Shown in pieces: positions 61,248 to 64,000 of a stretch of 64,000 nt of DNA; positions within the stretch are counted from its first letter, which is position 1; every line of letters begins with the position of its first letter. The notes under the pieces were generated by a model. That model had not been told where the DNA came from, ran no database searches, and was given only the letters and a program-made list of their open reading frames with translations. Both the position numbers and the translations under genes were made by a program. This stretch comes from Betaproteobacteria bacterium. GTDB lineage: Bacteria; Pseudomonadota; Gammaproteobacteria; Burkholderiales; SG8-39. The DNA lies in contig VBCA01000013.1 of the NCBI GenBank assembly GCA_005881575.1, forward strand, positions 1 to 64,000, read 5' to 3'.

Positions 61248-62615
61248 TCATGCCCCGGTCGCCGGGGCCGCCCGCGTGGAGAGCGAAGCGAGCAAGCGCT
61301 CATGGATACCCCCGAATCCCCCGTTCGACATGACCAGCACCTGATCGCCGGGCTGCGCCTCGGCAACGATGGCCGCGATAAGGCGCTCCAAATTGCTCTC
61401 GGTCCTCACGGCGTCACCGAGTGGTGCGAGCGCCCCTGAGACATCCCAACCGAGGTTCGCGCCGTACCAAAAAACCCTGTCCGCCTGCTCGAGACTCACG
61501 GGCAGGCGGTCCTTCATGAGCCCGGCTCTCATAGTGTTGGAGCGTAGCTCGAGGACTGCCAAGATGCGCGCCTGCCCCACTTCGTCCCGCAGGCCTGAAA
61601 CCGTCGTCGCGATGGCCGTTGGGTGGTGCGCGAAATCATCCCAAACTGCAACGCCCGCAGCCGTGCCCCGCAGCTCCATGCGACGTCTGACACCCTTGAA
61701 GCGAGCGAGTATTTGGATGGCCTGCTTCGGATCGACGCCGGCCGCCTGCGCCGCGGCGATAGCCGCGAGCGCATTCTGTAGGTTGTGCGCACCCTGGAGC
61801 TGGAAGCGCAGCAGTCCCATCGGTTTGCCGCGATTGAATACTTCAAAGGAGCCCCGCCCGAGCGCGCTAGCATTCCAGCCATCAACCACAGCAAACCGTT
61901 CTACTGCGCTCCAACAACCGCGACCAAGAACGCGGTCGACCGACGCATCGGCCCCGTTGACTATCAATTTTCCGGATCTGGGTAGCGTCCGAACGAAATG
62001 GTGAAATTGAGCCTCGATCGCTGCAAGATCGGGGAAAATATCGGCATGATCAAACTCTATGTTGTTGAGAACAGCGACTCTAGGCCGGTAATGCACCATC
62101 TTGGATCGCTTATCGAAGAAGGCGGTATCGTATTCATCGGCTTCGATCACGAAATGGCTTTGCTTTCCCAGCCTTGCCGATATCCCAAAATCGATTGGAA
62201 CACCGCCGATGAGAAAACCGGGGTCCAGTCCGGCATCCTCCAGAATCCAGGCCAGCATCGACGAAGTCGTTGTCTTTCCATGCGTCCCGGCTACTGCCAA
62301 GACGTGCCGGCCAACGAGGGTATTTTCAGCGAGCCACTGCGGACCCGAAACGTAGCGATCGCCTCTGTCCAGTATGAATTCCACGAGTGGATTGCCACGG
62401 GTTACGACATTGCCAACCACCCACAGGTCCGGATTCAACGCCCCTTGATCAACACCATACCCCACGGTTAATTCAATGCCCTCGGCTTCAAGCTGCGTAC
62501 TCATCGGCGGATAGACATTGGCGTCGCATCCTGTGACGCGATGGCCTGCCGCCTTGGCAATTGCGGCGATGCCACCCATGAAAGTGCCGCAGATACCCAG
62601 TATGTGGATGTGCAC
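61248..62615 (-). CDS. mpl: UDP-N-acetylmuramate:L-alanyl-gamma-D-glutamyl-meso-diaminopimelate ligase
   Basis: A 455-residue Mur ligase that reattaches recycled tripeptide to UDP-MurNAc. GTG 62615 is used because VHIHILGICGTFMGGIA, core ILGICGTFMGG, is the family N-terminus; a longer frame exists. ATP site AVAGTHGKTTTSSMLAWIL (core GTHGKTTTSSML, ~108), IEADEYDTAFFDKRSKM (core EADEYDTAFFDKRSK, ~167), NNIEFDHADIF (~190), DDFAHHPTAI (~330) and NGGFGGIHERL near the end. Distinguished from MurC by the DEYDTAFFDKRSK signature. Confidence 0.95.
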   Translation of the reverse strand: MHIHILGICGTFMGGIAAIAKAAGHRVTGCDANVYPPMSTQLEAEGIELTVGYGVDQGALNPDLWVVGNVVTRGNPLVEFILDRGDRYVSGPQWLAENTLVGRHVLAVAGTHGKTTTSSMLAWILEDAGLDPGFLIGGVPIDFGISARLGKQSHFVIEADEYDTAFFDKRSKMVHYRPRVAVLNNIEFDHADIFPDLAAIEAQFHHFVRTLPRSGKLIVNGADASVDRVLGRGCWSAVERFAVVDGWNASALGRGSFEVFNRGKPMGLLRFQLQGAHNLQNALAAIAAAQAAGVDPKQAIQILARFKGVRRRMELRGTAAGVAVWDDFAHHPTAIATTVSGLRDEVGQARILAVLELRSNTMRAGLMKDRLPVSLEQADRVFWYGANLGWDVSGALAPLGDAVRTESNLERLIAAIVAEAQPGDQVLVMSNGGFGGIHERLLASLSTRAAPATGA

Positions 62616-62739
62616 GCGACGGGCAGGCGCGCCAGGACAGGTTGAAGGGCGCGCGGGCCGGAAAAAAGGGAACAATTCTAGCCTACTTCGCTGCGTTTTC
62701 CGGCTGCGGTATCATGGCCCGACTCCCGCCTGTTTCTCC

Positions 62740-63354
62740 ATGCCGAAAGAAAGCAAGTTCAAGCAGCAGCAGATGCGCATGCGCATCGCCGCGGCCGCTG
62801 CGCGCCTGATGGCCGAGGATGGTCTTGAGGATTTTGCTCTTGCCAAACGCAAAGCCGCCCGCCAGCTGGGGGCCGAGGACACTCAGGCGCTGCCAAAAAA
62901 CGAGGAGATCGAGGTAGAGCTGAGGGCTTACCAGTCGCTCTATCAAGGCGAAGAACAGCGCGAGCGCATCCATTTCCTGCGCGAGCGGGCGCTCGAGGCA
63001 ATGCGTTTGCTCGAGCAGTTCCGCCCCTACCTCGCCGGCGCCGTGCTAAAGGGCACAGCCGGGCGATATAGCGACATTGACTTGCAGCTGTTCACCGATG
63101 ACGGCAAGGCCGTGGAGTTTTTCCTCTTGAGCCGCCATATTGCCTACGATGTCTCCGACCAGCGTCATTTTGCGGGCGACCAGGCGCGGGCCGTGTCCGT
63201 ACTCAAGCTCGATTGGCAGGGCGTGCCGCTCAATCTCGCGATCTACACCTTGAAGGAAGAGCGCGGCACCCTGAAGACGACACTGGCCGGCCGGCCGATC
63301 GAGCGCGCCGGCATTCAAGCCGTCACACAACTGCTCTCCCACGGGGGCGCCTGA
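62740..63354 (+). CDS. Nucleotidyltransferase-like domain protein of unknown role
   Basis: A 204-residue protein, ATG 62740, divergent from mpl. The N-terminal ~60 residues are helical and charged (QQQMRMRIAAAAARLMAED, core RMRIAAAAARLMAEDG). The C-terminal half has LKGTAGRYSDIDLQLFTDD (~104-122), resembling the G-[ST]-x(n)-S-D-I-D-L site of minimal nucleotidyltransferases with both metal Asp retained, although the loop is short. Homologues are sometimes labelled UDP-N-acetylmuramate-alanine ligase, which the sequence does not support. Function is unknown. Confidence 0.8.
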   Translation: MPKESKFKQQQMRMRIAAAAARLMAEDGLEDFALAKRKAARQLGAEDTQALPKNEEIEVELRAYQSLYQGEEQRERIHFLRERALEAMRLLEQFRPYLAGAVLKGTAGRYSDIDLQLFTDDGKAVEFFLLSRHIAYDVSDQRHFAGDQARAVSVLKLDWQGVPLNLAIYTLKEERGTLKTTLAGRPIERAGIQAVTQLLSHGGA

Positions 63355-63673
63355 ACGGTTCGCCTACGTTCCTTAGGATCTGGCCGCAAGAAAAACCGGA
63401 AAATCGCGCCGCGGCGAGCGAAAAGCGAGGTTTTTGGCGCCTAGAATTGGTGCTGAACAGCGTCCAAATATCAATATCCCGCTGTGATTTTACGGTAACT
63501 ACATCGATTGTCATTAGTTTGGTTACGGGCTGGCTCGCCGCTCTTGCATCCTCGCACCTCCCTCATACTCTCGCTGATGATCATCAGCTTTCAAGCTGCC
63601 GGGATCCCTCTCATTTGTAGTCGAACTGCGCCGAACACTGGACAATTTCAGACATCGACCTCAAACTTCCTTT
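63355..63673. other. Intergenic region (319 bp), AT-richer than the rest of the window
   Basis: No gene is called here. AAAAACC (63391-63397) and GGTTTTT (63429-63435) form a loose inverted repeat around a GC-rich core, which could act as a poor terminator for the preceding gene. From ~63455 to ~63520 the sequence is clearly AT-rich compared with flanks and may hold the promoter of aroQ, but I could not align a good -35/-10 pair. A short plus-strand open frame here (63508-63771) has no recognisable protein features and overlaps aroQ. Confidence 0.5.
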
Positions 63674-64000
63674 ATGTCCAAGCCAAAGCGCGCATTGGGC
63701 CTACGCTCGCCGACGCCAAGAAGAATCCTGATCATTCACGGGCCGAATCTCGACATGCTGCGTACCCGTGAGCCGGGAATCTACGGAAAGGAATCCCTTG
63801 CGGACATCAACGAGCGGCTCGGTCGCATCGCGAAACTCGAGGGTGCTGCCCTAGAGACTTTTCAAAGCAACCATGAGGGAGCTTTGATAGAACGCGTGCA
63901 CAGAGCCAAGAAGCAGCGAATTTCTTGGATCATCGTGAATCCTGGGGGGTTGACTCATACCAGCGTGGCTCTACGCGACGCTCTTGCAGCGGTCGCGATT
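63674..64000 (+). CDS. aroQ: Type II 3-dehydroquinate dehydratase, 5' part (truncated by window edge)
   Basis: First 109 codons of a ~150-residue dodecameric dehydratase of the shikimate pathway. Motifs: ILIIHGPNLDMLRTREPGIYG, core GPNLDMLRTREP (~24-35; active Tyr in GIYGKES), FQSNHEGALIERVH (~68) and VNPGGLTHTSVALRDAL (~90), with the substrate-binding Asn and catalytic His-region still to come. ATG 63674 gives an unusual basic 16-residue N-terminal extension before IIHGPN. The usual GPNLNLLGxREP reads GPNLDMLRTREP, a mild divergence. Third codon positions look less GC-rich than in neighbours. Confidence 0.9.
   Translation, partial: MSKPKRALGLRSPTPRRILIIHGPNLDMLRTREPGIYGKESLADINERLGRIAKLEGAALETFQSNHEGALIERVHRAKKQRISWIIVNPGGLTHTSVALRDALAAVAI

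Noticed and set aside
63508-63771. 87-residue plus-strand open frame overlapping the aroQ start
   Set aside because: No protein features; overlaps a conserved gene in another frame.
1-64000. tRNA/rRNA genes, insertion sequences, prophage, CRISPR and toxin-antitoxin modules
   Set aside because: Looked for on both strands in all gaps; no cloverleaf-like TTCGA-type arms, transposase, repeat array or paired toxin gene was recognised by eye.

Overview
This window is a gene-dense, high-GC (by eye mid-60s %) piece of a bacterial chromosome. The gene content points to a betaproteobacterium with type IV pili. The indicators are the polA / DUF2782 / APH-type thrB / BPSS1780-like membrane protein neighbourhood, the DUF971-ubiE-Tim44-ubiJ-ubiB block, pilTU divergent from yggS-proC-yggT, a yqgE-ruvX-pyrR-pyrB-pyrX run, and the pilGHIJL chemosensory operon divergent from thiD-thiE-hemL. 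I saw no tRNA, rRNA, insertion sequence, prophage, CRISPR array or toxin-antitoxin pair. Most of the window is conserved core genome; the genus cannot be fixed from the sequence alone.

Layout: 1-1.7 kb, the end of lipA, a DUF4197 protein and a degenerate SGNH-fold protein. 1.7-8.8 kb, polA (minus) divergent from DUF2782, thrB, a membrane protein and a HIT protein. 7.2-10.5 kb, two large uncharacterised paralogues in tandem. 10.5-14.8 kb, ubiquinone biosynthesis genes (ubiE, ubiJ, ubiB) with DUF971 and Tim44-domain genes. 14.8-22.6 kb, transport and small soluble genes: Na+/solute symporter, DUF47-Pit phosphate uptake, macrodomain, VanZ, thioredoxin-like ferredoxin, alpha/beta hydrolase, ABC exporter and HemJ. 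22.6-30.3 kb, a GNAT, an M1 metallopeptidase, an acyl-CoA ligase, a 23S rRNA methyltransferase and small genes. 30.4-34.8 kb, an esterase, two small membrane proteins, pilU and pilT. 34.9-41.1 kb, yggS-proC-yggT and the pyrimidine operon. 41.2-50.1 kb, the Pil-Chp chemosensory operon. 50.3-53.4 kb, rubredoxin, thiamine genes and hemL. 53.4-64 kb, mgtE, an MFS carrier, mtgA, a TonB-like protein, an RNB exonuclease, an enolase-superfamily enzyme, mpl, a nucleotidyltransferase-like protein and the start of aroQ.

How the genes work together: PilT and PilU power pilus retraction, while PilG/H/I/J/L form the chemosensory cascade that controls it, so two parts of one twitching-motility system lie about 7 kb apart. 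PyrR and PyrB, with a non-catalytic dihydroorotase homologue, form the early pyrimidine operon, which also holds a cupin gene. UbiE, UbiJ and UbiB belong to aerobic ubiquinone synthesis. HemJ and HemL serve haem synthesis at two separate places. MtgA and Mpl handle peptidoglycan synthesis and recycling.

I did not find a clearly new multi-gene system. The observations most worth a second look are: an apparent in-frame loss of about 26 codons in polA that removes the metal-binding GDKD segment of the 5'-nuclease; an SGNH-hydrolase relative that has lost its catalytic Ser and Asn; the tandem large paralogues, one with a PilZ-like DxSxxG signature; a cupin gene inside the pyrimidine operon; and a perfect 14-bp palindrome against the ubiE start codon. 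Many genes (about 17) start with GTG or TTG, so several starts here were moved from the longest ORF on the basis of Shine-Dalgarno sites or family alignment.
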